Assembly (NCBI GenBank): GCA_945860955.1
Contig: CAMATH010000062.1
Span: forward strand, 1 to 46,328
Direction of reading: 5' to 3'
Origin: Planctomicrobium piriforme
GTDB taxonomy: Bacteria > Planctomycetota > Planctomycetia > Planctomycetales > Planctomycetaceae
DNA length: 46,328 nt
A program made the position numbers and the translations under genes. This document shows positions 26,074 through 34,471 of this stretch, one piece after another. A model generated the notes under the pieces. The model saw only the letters and a list, made by a program, of their open reading frames with translations, ran no database searches and had not been told where the DNA came from. The stretch's first letter is position 1, and the number at the start of each line of letters is the position of its first letter.

Positions 26074-26423
26074 AACAGAGAAACCGATCCACGGGAGGGT
26101 GAACGGCCTCGTGAGCCACCAGTGTGCGACCGCCGGCCGGACACCGTTCGCGGGGCAGGGCTCGGCCGCCAACCGAATTGGAACGGACGAATGGAAATTG
26201 ACATCGTCGGCCCCCCAGACACGCGTTTTTGCCGACGGAAGCACAACGGCGGCTCGGCAGGAGCCTCGCCCTCCCGTCACGGTTCGTGCCGCCCGGACAC
26301 GTCATTATTCGTGCGGTGCCACAGCGGTTTTGTTTCTGACGACGACATCATTTCCCTCCCCTCGCGCCCCTTGGCATGTTATCCTGACCATCAACGATTT
26401 TTGATTCTCCGTTGAGCCGAACC
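26074..26423. other. Intergenic region between two DUF1501 genes
   Basis: 350 bp with no credible gene. It contains repeat copy C at 26248-26276. The last 60 bases before the next gene are pyrimidine-rich, with no clear promoter boxes. No terminator-like hairpin with a T run was seen after the upstream gene. Confidence 0.5.
26248..26276 (+). repeat. 29-nt repeat, copy C (intergenic)
   Basis: Plus-strand copy, 29 of 29 identical to the reverse complement of copy A, lying between the two DUF1501 genes. The flanks of the three copies differ beyond one or two bases, so the conserved unit is about 29-30 nt. No transposase gene is nearby. Confidence 0.85.
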
Positions 26424-27884
26424 ATGTCCCTTCGCGAACAGCACGCCCTCGCTCTCACCCGCCGGCATTTCCTACAGACTTCGCAGGCTGGGCTGGGGGC
26501 GGTGTCTTTGGCCACGTTGCTTGGTCGAACCGCGTCGGCCGATCGCCTCCCGGTCGGGGCCGAGAATCCCCTGTCCCCCAAGAAACCGCCCCTGCCGGCC
26601 AAGGCGAAGCGGGTCATCTACATCGAACTCGCCGGTGCCCCCCCACAGCAGGAAATGTTCGACTACAAGCCCACGCTTGTGAAGTTGAACATGCAGCCGT
26701 GCCCCGACGAACTGGTGAAAAATCAGCGGTTCGCCTTCATCAAAGGGCATCCGAAACTGCTGGGGACGCCGTATAAGTTCGCTCAGCATGGGCAGGGGGG
26801 CACCTGGGTCAGTGAACTGCTCCCCAACATCGCCAGCATCGCAGACGAAATGACCGTCATCCGGTCGATGCACACGGATCAATTCAATCACGCCCCCGCC
26901 GATCTGTTCATGTTCACCGGCAACCCCCGGTTCGGCAACGCCTCGATGGGGTCGTGGATCACCTACGGTCTCGGCTCCGAGAGCGCCGACTTGCCAGGCT
27001 TCGTCGTGTTGATCAGCGGCGGTTCGGATCCCACCGGGGGCAAAAGCTGCTGGGGCAGCGGGTTTCTTCCCTCGGTCTTCCAGGGGGTGCAGTGTCGCAG
27101 CTCGGGGGAGCCGATTCTGTATGTCAACGACCCCAAGGGGATGAGTCGCGATTCGAGACGCCGCAGTCTCGACGCACTCCAGAAACTGAATCAGCAGGAA
27201 TTCGAACAGTTCGGCGATCCGGAGACCGCGACCCGTATCAGCCAGTACGAACTCGCGTACCGGATGCAGATTGCCGTCCCCGAGGTGATGGACATCTCCC
27301 GCGAGCCAAAGCACGTTCTTGAGGCCTATGGTGCCACCCCGGGGCAGGGGGCGTTCGCGAACAATTGCCTATTGGCCCGTCGACTGGTGGAGCAGGGGGT
27401 GCGTTACGTGCAGCTCTTCGACTGGGGGTGGGACATCCACGGGACCGGTCCAGGGGATGACATCATGAATGCGCTCCCCAAGAAAACGAAAGACGTCGAC
27501 CAGCCGATCGCCGCCCTGGTGAAAGACCTCAAACAGCGCGGATTGCTTGACGAAACGTTGATCATCTGTGGTGGTGAGTTTGGTCGAACCAGTATGAACG
27601 AAGCCCGGGGCGGCTCGACGTTCCTGGGACGCGACCATCATCCGCACTGTTTCACGTTGTGGATGGCCGGTGGTGGCGTCAAGGGGGGCTTCAACTATGG
27701 ACAAACCGACGAGTTCGGCTATCAGGTCGCCGAGAACAAGGTCGGCGTCCACGACATCCAGCACACGATTCTGCACCTGCTGGGTCTCGATGCGAAGCGA
27801 TTCTCTTTCGCATACCAGGGTCTGCAGCAGCGGTTGATTGGCCCGACTGATGAGTCGCGAGTGCTGACCGATATTCTGGCCTGA
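26424..27884 (+). CDS. DUF1501 family protein, Tat-exported (second copy)
   Basis: A 486-residue protein starting MSLREQHALALTRRHFLQTS with a twin-arginine motif (Arg13-Arg14) and the hydrophobic stretch AGLGAVSLATLLG. The DUF1501 core is visible: KRVIYIELAGAPPQQEMFDY, GTWVSELLPNIASIADEMT, FVVLISGGSDPTGGKSCWGS, QPIAALVKDLKQRGLLDETL, CGGEFGRTSMNEARGGSTF and GRDHHPHCFTLWMAGGGVKG. It is a different subgroup from the neighbour (two extra Gly-rich loops and a longer FGRT loop), so this is not a recent tandem duplication. A TTG at 26412 is a possible but less likely start. It ends 12 bases before the convergent CpaE-like gene. Confidence 0.92.
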   Translation: MSLREQHALALTRRHFLQTSQAGLGAVSLATLLGRTASADRLPVGAENPLSPKKPPLPAKAKRVIYIELAGAPPQQEMFDYKPTLVKLNMQPCPDELVKNQRFAFIKGHPKLLGTPYKFAQHGQGGTWVSELLPNIASIADEMTVIRSMHTDQFNHAPADLFMFTGNPRFGNASMGSWITYGLGSESADLPGFVVLISGGSDPTGGKSCWGSGFLPSVFQGVQCRSSGEPILYVNDPKGMSRDSRRRSLDALQKLNQQEFEQFGDPETATRISQYELAYRMQIAVPEVMDISREPKHVLEAYGATPGQGAFANNCLLARRLVEQGVRYVQLFDWGWDIHGTGPGDDIMNALPKKTKDVDQPIAALVKDLKQRGLLDETLIICGGEFGRTSMNEARGGSTFLGRDHHPHCFTLWMAGGGVKGGFNYGQTDEFGYQVAENKVGVHDIQHTILHLLGLDAKRFSFAYQGLQQRLIGPTDESRVLTDILA

Positions 27885-27896
27885 ACCGCCGGGAGT

Positions 27897-29075
27897 TCAG
27901 GACCCTGGCTTGGCCGCCTCGCTGCGGATTTTTGTCGCGACTTCAACGAACTTCTTCGCGGCTTTCGAAGACGCGGCATTCAGCACCACTGGCTCGCCAT
28001 TGTTGGTGGCGCGCATCATCAGTTTCGGATCTTCAGGGATCTGAAAGGGGATTTTCTTGGACAGGGCCGCCTCGGCCTCGGCCAATGGAATCTCTCCCGG
28101 AGTTCCGTAGCGGGTCGCAACCAGTTGAATCCGATCGCGACTGATGCCGCCACTCGCCATGAATTCCAGCATCAACTTCGTGCGACGAACCGACAGAAAA
28201 TCGAGCCGCAGGGCGCAGAGCAGATGATCGGCCGACTGGGCAGCGGCAAATGACTCTTGTCCCAAGCAGCGGTCGAGGTCGGCGACCAGAAAATCGAAAT
28301 GATGCCGCAAGAGCGCGACTGCGCGCGCGACCCCCTGGGGACGGACTTCGCCGAACGTGGGAAAACGCGTGGGAGACGCCATCAACTGCAAACCGGACGG
28401 ATGGGGTGTCAGGCAGCCGCGCAGTACGGTGTAATCCATGCCATCTGTATTCCGGCTGATATCGACCAGCGAATAATTCGGTTTCACATCGAGCAGAGAG
28501 GCGAGATCCCCCCCCTCGATTTTCAAATCGACCAGCGCGCAGGTGTTTGGCTTTTGGCCCAGCGCACACGCCAAATTCACCACCAGGGTACTGCAACCCG
28601 AACCGCCAGTGGCTGACCAGACGCCAATGAATCGTCCGCGTCCTGTTTGCTCTTCGATCCGGTCCAGGGCATGAGTCACTTCGGAATCGAGTTCGGCCAG
28701 ATCCAGATACTCGTTGGCTCCTTCGCGAATCGCCCGGAGTACCAGTTTGGTATCGAGCAACGGACCGACAGCCAGGATCCGCTGTGTTGTCAGCGAGCGG
28801 ACTTGGTGAATCGCTTCCAGTCCGCGCTCCAGAGCTTCGCTCAACAGGACCACGACCACGGTACTGTCCAACCGATCGGATTCCGGCGAACTGACCGGCG
28901 CACCCAGCGACCTCGGTTCATCGCGCGCGGCAGGTTGTCGAACGAGTTGCGCCACCGAAACGGCTCCAGCCAACCCCACCTGTTGTGCAGCGGGACATTC
29001 AAATCCCCGGTCGAGCAGGATGGCGCGAATTCGCCCACCGATGTCGTCGTCGTCGCAGACCACGAAAAACCGCAT
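27897..29075 (-). CDS. CpaE/TadZ-like P-loop protein with receiver-like N-terminus
   Basis: A 392-residue protein. Residues 1-145 form a receiver-like domain (MRFFVVCDDDDIGGRIRAIL, then STVVVVLLSEALERGL and VLRAIREGANEYLDLAEL) as in CpaE of type IVc (Tad) pilus systems. Residues 148-390 are a MinD/ParA-type ATPase fold. The P-loop reads ATGGSGCST: both lysines of the standard KGGxGKT motif are replaced (Thr156 and Cys161), which is known for TadZ/CpaE proteins. The strand LVDLKIEGGDLASLLDVKP follows. The start is ATG 29075-29073 with GAGGAACGA just upstream; the frame opens earlier but without a site. Inferred role: polar localisation of a Tad pilus or secretion apparatus. No other tad genes are in the window. 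Confidence 0.88.
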   Translation of the reverse strand: MRFFVVCDDDDIGGRIRAILLDRGFECPAAQQVGLAGAVSVAQLVRQPAARDEPRSLGAPVSSPESDRLDSTVVVVLLSEALERGLEAIHQVRSLTTQRILAVGPLLDTKLVLRAIREGANEYLDLAELDSEVTHALDRIEEQTGRGRFIGVWSATGGSGCSTLVVNLACALGQKPNTCALVDLKIEGGDLASLLDVKPNYSLVDISRNTDGMDYTVLRGCLTPHPSGLQLMASPTRFPTFGEVRPQGVARAVALLRHHFDFLVADLDRCLGQESFAAAQSADHLLCALRLDFLSVRRTKLMLEFMASGGISRDRIQLVATRYGTPGEIPLAEAEAALSKKIPFQIPEDPKLMMRATNNGEPVVLNAASSKAAKKFVEVATKIRSEAAKPGS

Positions 29076-29364
29076 TCGTTCCTCAGGAAAAGGGTGACAC
29101 TTCTGGCTGTCGCCAGGGGGGCCGAAGGTGGTCCTTCCTGTTGACCGCACCAATTCAAGTACAGATGAGAACTACGACTCTGATTCGAGTTTTCGCGGAA
29201 CCAAAATTGTAGCGAACCGTTTGGAAAACAGACATTCGCCTTGAAATCGTCGCGTCGGGCCGATTTCCGTCGCATTGCGAAGCCGAAAAAACCAAAGTAC
29301 ACTATCTCCTGCGGTGAGTCACCGCAACAGTCCGGAAACAACTTTTGTGGAATCCTACGAATCC
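29076..29364. promoter_or_regulatory. Shared divergent control region (CpaE-like / AAA+ ATPase)
   Basis: 289 bp between divergent starts. On the plus strand TTGCGA (29276-29281) and TACACT (29299-29304) are separated by exactly 17 bp and lie about 60 bp before the ATPase start, a plausible sigma70-type promoter. On the minus strand TACAAT (29211-29206) is a -10-like box about 130 bp before the CpaE-like start, without a clear -35. Confidence 0.4.
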
Positions 29365-30705
29365 ATGTCGACTGACTCGCCACCGTCACCCGGAATCCCC
29401 GATCCCCCCAACCTCCCGCCGTTAATTTGGGCGGGCGATGTCCCCGCCCCCGAAGCCCCTGCCAGCGTTCGAGCGACCGGGGTTGATCGGGCGTTTTTGT
29501 CGGACATGGCGCTGAAAGTCGGCTATACCACCTCTCAATTCACCACCGAAGGGACCGCTCAAAAGCTGCATCTGCCGGTTCCGATCGTGTCGGACCTGCT
29601 CGAAGAGCTTCGCAAAGAACAGCAGATCGAGGCGCTCGGTTCTTCGGGGGCGTACGGTTACCGCTACTCGATTTCACAACGCGGACGGGAACGAGCGGCC
29701 CGATTGTTTGAAATCTCCGGATACCTGGGACCGGCACCGGTCTCGCTCGAGGCCTACACCGCGATGGTGGAATGGCAAAGCAATCGCAGGCCGCATGTTT
29801 CTCCCGAAGCGGTCACCAAAGCGCTCTCGGAACTCCAGCTCACCCCCGAGTCGGTGACCATGGCCGGTCTCGCCGCCGCCGGCGAACGCAGCCTGTTCGT
29901 TTATGGTCCTGCGGGGAACGGCAAGACCGCAATTTGCCGGATGCTGCAAAACGTGATGAGCTGGGATATCTGGATTCCCCACTGTTTTGTTGTTGACAAT
30001 AGCGTGGTCCGGGTTTTCGATCTGGCGAGTCACCCGGTCGCCGATTTCGAAACCGCGCAACCGTGGGCGATTGACCAGCGCTGGATTCGTGTCCGCCCCC
30101 CCCTGATTGTCGTCGGCGGGGAATTGACGATCAAAGATCTCGATTTGTCCTATAGCCCGTCGTTGCGCTTCTACGAGGCACCGGTGCATATCAAGTCCAA
30201 CGGTGGAATCCTGCTGATCGACGACTTCGGCCGACAGCGCGTCGATCCCGTCGATCTGCTGAACCGGTGGATCATTCCCATGGAATACCGGATCGACTAC
30301 CTGACGCTCAACACGGGGCAGAAGATCTGTGTGCCATTTCGGCAACTGCTGTTGTTCGCCACAAACCTGAATCCATCCGACGTGACCGATCCGGCGTTTC
30401 TACGCCGAATGGGCTATCGCCTGCACATGCAGCCCCCGACCCCCACTCGATACTCCGAGATCTTCAATCGGTATATGCAGAAACTCGGGCTGGTGCCTCG
30501 TGAGAAATTGATCACCTGGGTACTCGCCCGGTATCGGGACGAGAATCGGGAGTTGCGCTGCTGCGAACCGCGTGACCTGTTGGACCGCGTGCGCGATGTC
30601 TGCCGATTCCGCGCAATTCCGATGGAGGTGACTGAGGAATTACTGGATGTCGCCTGGACGGGATATTTCGGGCATCAAGCGGTGGCGCGCGCGAACGATG
30701 TCTGA
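29365..30705 (+). CDS. AAA+ ATPase with winged-helix-like N-terminus
   Basis: A 446-residue protein. A Pro-rich N-terminus (residues 1-38) is followed by a small helical region (TEGTAQKLHLPVPIVSDLLE, then QQIEALGSSGAYGYRYSISQ) that looks like a winged helix-turn-helix, then a AAA+ core with Walker A GPAGNGKT (181-188), Walker B ILLIDD (282-287) and a sensor-like LLLFATNLNPSD. A C-terminal helical lid follows (CCEPRDLLDRVRDVCRFRAI). The start MSTDSPPSPG was chosen because the upstream codons read out of the promoter region; the ribosome site is weak. It is encoded head-to-head with the CpaE-like gene. In planctomycetes such ATPases recur near pilus-assembly genes, so a link to Tad function is possible but inferred. 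I could not assign a finer family. Confidence 0.82.
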   Translation: MSTDSPPSPGIPDPPNLPPLIWAGDVPAPEAPASVRATGVDRAFLSDMALKVGYTTSQFTTEGTAQKLHLPVPIVSDLLEELRKEQQIEALGSSGAYGYRYSISQRGRERAARLFEISGYLGPAPVSLEAYTAMVEWQSNRRPHVSPEAVTKALSELQLTPESVTMAGLAAAGERSLFVYGPAGNGKTAICRMLQNVMSWDIWIPHCFVVDNSVVRVFDLASHPVADFETAQPWAIDQRWIRVRPPLIVVGGELTIKDLDLSYSPSLRFYEAPVHIKSNGGILLIDDFGRQRVDPVDLLNRWIIPMEYRIDYLTLNTGQKICVPFRQLLLFATNLNPSDVTDPAFLRRMGYRLHMQPPTPTRYSEIFNRYMQKLGLVPREKLITWVLARYRDENRELRCCEPRDLLDRVRDVCRFRAIPMEVTEELLDVAWTGYFGHQAVARANDV

Positions 30706-30817
30706 GAGTCGACTTCAGGCCGTCGCGATTGAGACTACGATGTTTCGCCTGGTCTTGTCGTGTTCAGTCGACCGTCTTGTCCATGGATCGCACGCGATTC
30801 CGAATGCAACGTCCGCG

Positions 30818-31897
30818 TCACGCCGCCTCGCGTTGGCGGGCGGCGACAGTTTCCCTCAGTTGCGAAAGTCGGCCGAGTTGAAAGCCGGCCCTCACGATTG
30901 CAATCGCCAATTCAGGAGACGCCAGCATCGCCAGTTCGCGTGGACGCCCCGACGCGAGGGGATCGGTCCATCCGTCCACAATCGACGAATTCGACGCGAG
31001 ACCGTCTGGATTTGCGATTTGAATTCCGGACACCCCCCGGCCGGGATGCAATCCCACCTCGACGAATTCCCCCGTGGCTTCACGCAGATATCCGCAAAGG
31101 ACGTCCAACGACACCTCGCCAGCGTGCGCGGTTCCAAAATAACAATCGGGAGTCGCCAACTGGTTTCGACGCGCCTGGCCCCGCCAGCGAATCGCGAACA
31201 GTCGTTTGATCAACGCCAACACACAACCCAGCGGCCGTCCTTCACGGAGCAACGTTCCCGTCAATCCCGGTTCATTCGCGACACGGACCGCGCGGAGTGT
31301 GTAGCGTTCGGCCAAATGGGGCACGATCCGTGAGACCAATGGCAGACATTCGATGTACTGATGGCCGTTCAGGTGTCCCAAGGGAGCGCCGTGATCGAGT
31401 AACAACTCAATTTGCGATTCCAGCTCTGCCTCAACCGCCGCGACCAGACTCCGCCGCACTGGCAGCATCGATCGAAAAAACAGCCGAAACACTCCCGGAA
31501 AGCGCCCTTCGGAATCGAGCAGTTCGGTCGGGTATCCGGCCGTCAGTGGCCGGCCCTGCGTGAGATTGAGATGCGCTCCCAGATCAAACGGGAGCCAGGG
31601 ATCGCGCAGCGAACGGCGTAGTGCGTCGCTGGCGAGTACGCGATGTCTGCGGCGCAGATCGAGTTCGTTCCATTGCGCGAGCGCCATGGTGACGGCCGGC
31701 GCATTGGCCAGTACCGAGGTGCTGGTCAGCAACCCGTTTTGAAACCCGTCGACAATGCCCCGATTGACTTCAGGGCTCATTCCAAAGTCGTCGGCGTGCA
31801 AAACCAGTGATCGGGGCCGCATGGGAAGGACCACGGGTGACGCGTCACGCGAAACGTGTGTTCCCTTGCGATCGGGAAAGGAATTCGACGGGCTCAC
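30818..31897 (-). CDS. ChbG/HpnK (YdjC) family carbohydrate deacetylase
   Basis: A 359-residue protein of the YdjC/ChbG/HpnK family. Family landmarks: LVLHADDFGMSPEVNRGIVD (residues 31-50, with metal-binding His34 and Asp36-Asp37), FDLGAHLNLTQGRPL (second metal histidine), LGHLNGHQYIECLP and VEVGLHPGRG. Members deacetylate acetylated sugars or, for HpnK, act in hopanoid biosynthesis. The start is GTG 31897-31895, overlapping the glycosyltransferase stop as GTGA; ATG at 31822 (MRPRSLVLHADD) is the alternative. Coupling to a family 2 glycosyltransferase suggests they act on the same glycan or glycolipid, as in HpnI/HpnK pairs. Hopanoid involvement cannot be confirmed here since no hpn gene was recognised nearby. 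Confidence 0.9.
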   Translation of the reverse strand: MSPSNSFPDRKGTHVSRDASPVVLPMRPRSLVLHADDFGMSPEVNRGIVDGFQNGLLTSTSVLANAPAVTMALAQWNELDLRRRHRVLASDALRRSLRDPWLPFDLGAHLNLTQGRPLTAGYPTELLDSEGRFPGVFRLFFRSMLPVRRSLVAAVEAELESQIELLLDHGAPLGHLNGHQYIECLPLVSRIVPHLAERYTLRAVRVANEPGLTGTLLREGRPLGCVLALIKRLFAIRWRGQARRNQLATPDCYFGTAHAGEVSLDVLCGYLREATGEFVEVGLHPGRGVSGIQIANPDGLASNSSIVDGWTDPLASGRPRELAMLASPELAIAIVRAGFQLGRLSQLRETVAARQREAA

Positions 31898-32838
31898 GCC
31901 GCCGGCCTCCGTCGCTGCGCCACCGGAGCCGCCACGGGAGTGGCGACTGGTTCGACAATCGCGGGGGCTGCGGGGATGACGATCTGGTAACCCCCAGTCA
32001 ACGCTCGCCAGCGCATTTTTAGCACGTCCAGCAGCATCGGCAGCGCGTGCCGGGAGAGCGAAATCGTCGAGGCGTACTCGTTCACCAGGACGACCGGTTG
32101 TCGCGAAAAATCCAAGTCGAGCGCGTGAGTCAAATAGACCACTTCGGCGTCAAACGCGAAACCATTGATGACGCCGCGAGAGAAGATCTCTTGCGCCGCC
32201 CGCTGGCTGAACACCTTGAGTCCACACTGCGTGTCACCCACCCGTCGCGAGACCAGCACGCGCATGCACTGCCGGAACACCTCGTGCGCCACGCTCCGCA
32301 GGAATTTTCGTGGGGCCAGCGCGGTCGATTCTTTGAGATCGCGCGCCCCGAAGACGACGTCGACACCCCGATCGCGAATCTCCTGATAGCCGGCACGAAG
32401 GGAGTCGAGATGGTAGGGGAGATCGGCGTCGGTGAACGCGACCACACGCCCGGTCGCTTGGAGCATCCCGTTGCGGACGGCCGACCCTTTCCCACCGTTT
32501 TCCTGGCGGATCGCGGAAAAGCGATTTCCGCGACCGTCGACCAGGTCGGCGGTCCCGTCGCGACTTCCGTCATCGACGACCAGTACTCTGTAATCGACCC
32601 CCCAATCTGACAAATACTCCGCGAGCCCATCGAGCGTGCGTGGCAGACGCTGAGATTCGTTGTAGGCCGGGACAACCACCGTAAGGTCATGGTCAACCGG
32701 CGCGGGACGGCGCGCGGCTGGCGTCATCGGCAATACCGCGGGTTCGTCGTCGGGGGGGGAATGAATCGCCAGGAACTGGCGGGACTCTGGTGGGCGGGAA
32801 CCGGAGGAACGGTCCGCATCATGCGGGAATCGCGCCAT
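31894..32838 (-). CDS. Family 2 glycosyltransferase (dolichyl/polyprenyl-phosphate type)
   Basis: A 314-residue GT-A fold glycosyltransferase. The donor site reads LTVVVPAYNESQRLPRTLDG (from residue 52), VLVVDDGSRDGTADLV (85-100), GKGSAVRNGM, and the metal-binding DAD at Asp137-Asp139. The acceptor region has GDTQCGLKVFS and a late AFDAEVVYL, the pattern of dolichyl-phosphate mannosyltransferase-like enzymes (DPM1/GtrB-like). No strong C-terminal membrane helix pair is visible; the tail is Pro/Ala/Val-rich. The ATG at 32838 has GAGG nine bases upstream. A later ATG (32727) lacks one. Inferred: transfers a sugar to a polyprenyl phosphate or lipid, working with the coupled deacetylase downstream. 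Confidence 0.9.
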   Translation of the reverse strand: MARFPHDADRSSGSRPPESRQFLAIHSPPDDEPAVLPMTPAARRPAPVDHDLTVVVPAYNESQRLPRTLDGLAEYLSDWGVDYRVLVVDDGSRDGTADLVDGRGNRFSAIRQENGGKGSAVRNGMLQATGRVVAFTDADLPYHLDSLRAGYQEIRDRGVDVVFGARDLKESTALAPRKFLRSVAHEVFRQCMRVLVSRRVGDTQCGLKVFSQRAAQEIFSRGVINGFAFDAEVVYLTHALDLDFSRQPVVLVNEYASTISLSRHALPMLLDVLKMRWRALTGGYQIVIPAAPAIVEPVATPVAAPVAQRRRPAA

Positions 32839-32963
32839 CGTGGCTGGCCTCGGCGAGGGGGAAAGGAAGGGACCGAGTACGTGGCGCGGAAGCTAATTCA
32901 ATCGGCCGAAATGGTCAACGCCGACTTTTCAAAACGGAAAAAATCGCTTTCCCCCTAGGGGGG

Positions 32964-34355
32964 CTACTCCGCGGGGGTCAATTCGCGAGAATTCGCTTGG
33001 CAAACGCGGAGTACATTCTCACCCAAAATCTGGCGGATCTCTTCCTCGCGATAGCCGCGCTGCACAAGCCCGACCGTCAACAGTGGCCAGTTGGTCCATG
33101 CGAGACTCGCCGCACGGGGCCAGACGCCCCCCAGAGCCCCTTCGGGCCAGAGCGCTTCATATCGCGTCCGGGTTCGGCCGCGACTGGGAATCCCCTTGGC
33201 CGACTCGGCGGCGTGTTGAGACGTGTGTGCGACGTCGGTTCCGATCGCGACATGTTCGACACCAAAGTGTTTGACCGCGAAGTCAATATGGTCGAGAACG
33301 GCGGCCAGGTCACCCGTCCCTCCAAGGAACGGAGCGATCCAGCAGATGCCGATCAACCCGCCGGTGTCGCAGATCGCCCGGATGACTTCGTCGGGTTTCG
33401 CGCGGATGTGGTCTCTCAGTCCGGCGCAGACTGTGTGGCTGGCGACCATCGGTTTGGTCGAGGCCCGCGCCGCCTCAAAGCAGGTCCTCCATCCACTATG
33501 TGCCACATCGACAATCACCCCGACTCGATTCATCTCGGCGATCGCGGCGCGCCCGAAATCACTGAGTCCGCCGTTCGCTTTTTCCGCACAACCATCCCCC
33601 AATACGTTGCGTCGATTGTACGTCACGTGCATCATGCGGATGCCAAGCTGGTAAAACAATCGCACATACGAGAGTTCTTCCTCGACACTCACCCAGGTCT
33701 GGGGCAACGGAACCCCATTGCCGGTGAGATACAGACAGTGTCTGCCCGCCTTGTGGGCTGCGACCACGTCCTCGGGATGTGTCGCGCGGACCAACGTGCC
33801 GCGCAGTCGGTCGGCAAGATAGGTGAATCGCGCGAGACGCTTCATCAACCTGAGTGGATCCTGACCTTCCTCACCGGCATTTTGAAAGATCGCGGTGACC
33901 CCCGCGCAGCGCATCGCTTCTGCGAACTCGTCACGTTCCACCCGAGAGTCGGCGGCCCGCGTCATACTGAGTTCCTCTTGCAGATCCTGCACCTCGGCAT
34001 CCGACGCTCCAGCCTCGATCAGTTTCGTGACGCGCGCCGCGTCAAGAGCGGCCCGTGGGGCGAATCCGTAGCCGTCGAAGACCAGTGCCTCCCGATGGAT
34101 TGCGAATCCACGGTCCAGGTCGGCGCGCGTCGGCTTGAGGACATCCAGCCCCGCGTCACGTGCTCGCGCGATGACCGGGTTGTCCGTGAAGAGCAGGGGG
34201 GGACGACCGCCCAGCGACTCCGGATCGGCGGCGTTCGCGTGCGAAGCTCCCGAAACCGCCGTCACCGCGGCAGCCATTGCGAGAAAGTCGCGGCGGGAGA
34301 CGGAGGCCACTGTTGGGACTTGGAGAGGCCTGATGGCGGGATACAGTCGAGTCAT
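32964..34355 (-). CDS. Membrane dipeptidase (peptidase M19 family), Tat-exported
   Basis: A 463-residue protein starting MTRLYPAIRPLQ with a twin-arginine leader SRRDFLAMAAAVTAVSGASH. The M19 renal-dipeptidase-like body includes DGYGF (first metal-site region), MMHVTYNRRNVLGDGC, VGVIVDVAHSG and VASHTVCAGLRDHI, then VAIGTDVAH and the C-terminal TNWPLLTVGLVQRGYREEEI helix (where the family usually has a P-G-x-G-like turn). Members hydrolyse dipeptides using a binuclear zinc site. The frame extends 81 codons upstream, but the Tat leader begins only at the ATG 34355. Immediately downstream is a CCCCCTAGGGGG palindrome. It stands alone rather than in an operon with the SGNH hydrolase upstream (116 bp apart). 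Confidence 0.92.
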   Translation of the reverse strand: MTRLYPAIRPLQVPTVASVSRRDFLAMAAAVTAVSGASHANAADPESLGGRPPLLFTDNPVIARARDAGLDVLKPTRADLDRGFAIHREALVFDGYGFAPRAALDAARVTKLIEAGASDAEVQDLQEELSMTRAADSRVERDEFAEAMRCAGVTAIFQNAGEEGQDPLRLMKRLARFTYLADRLRGTLVRATHPEDVVAAHKAGRHCLYLTGNGVPLPQTWVSVEEELSYVRLFYQLGIRMMHVTYNRRNVLGDGCAEKANGGLSDFGRAAIAEMNRVGVIVDVAHSGWRTCFEAARASTKPMVASHTVCAGLRDHIRAKPDEVIRAICDTGGLIGICWIAPFLGGTGDLAAVLDHIDFAVKHFGVEHVAIGTDVAHTSQHAAESAKGIPSRGRTRTRYEALWPEGALGGVWPRAASLAWTNWPLLTVGLVQRGYREEEIRQILGENVLRVCQANSRELTPAE

Positions 34356-34471
34356 GGAAGGGTTGTGATCGTGAAAAGGCTCGCTCCGAGGTACCGCGTG
34401 GCTTTGAGCGTTCTCAATCGCCAGCGGCCGGACTTTCGATGTTGGAAGATTGAGAACGCAGTATTCACCTT

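Noticed and set aside
32951-32963. CCCCCTAGGGGG palindrome after the dipeptidase gene as a terminator
   Set aside because: The palindrome leaves only a four-base loop with a four-pair stem, and the T run starts several bases later; too weak to call.
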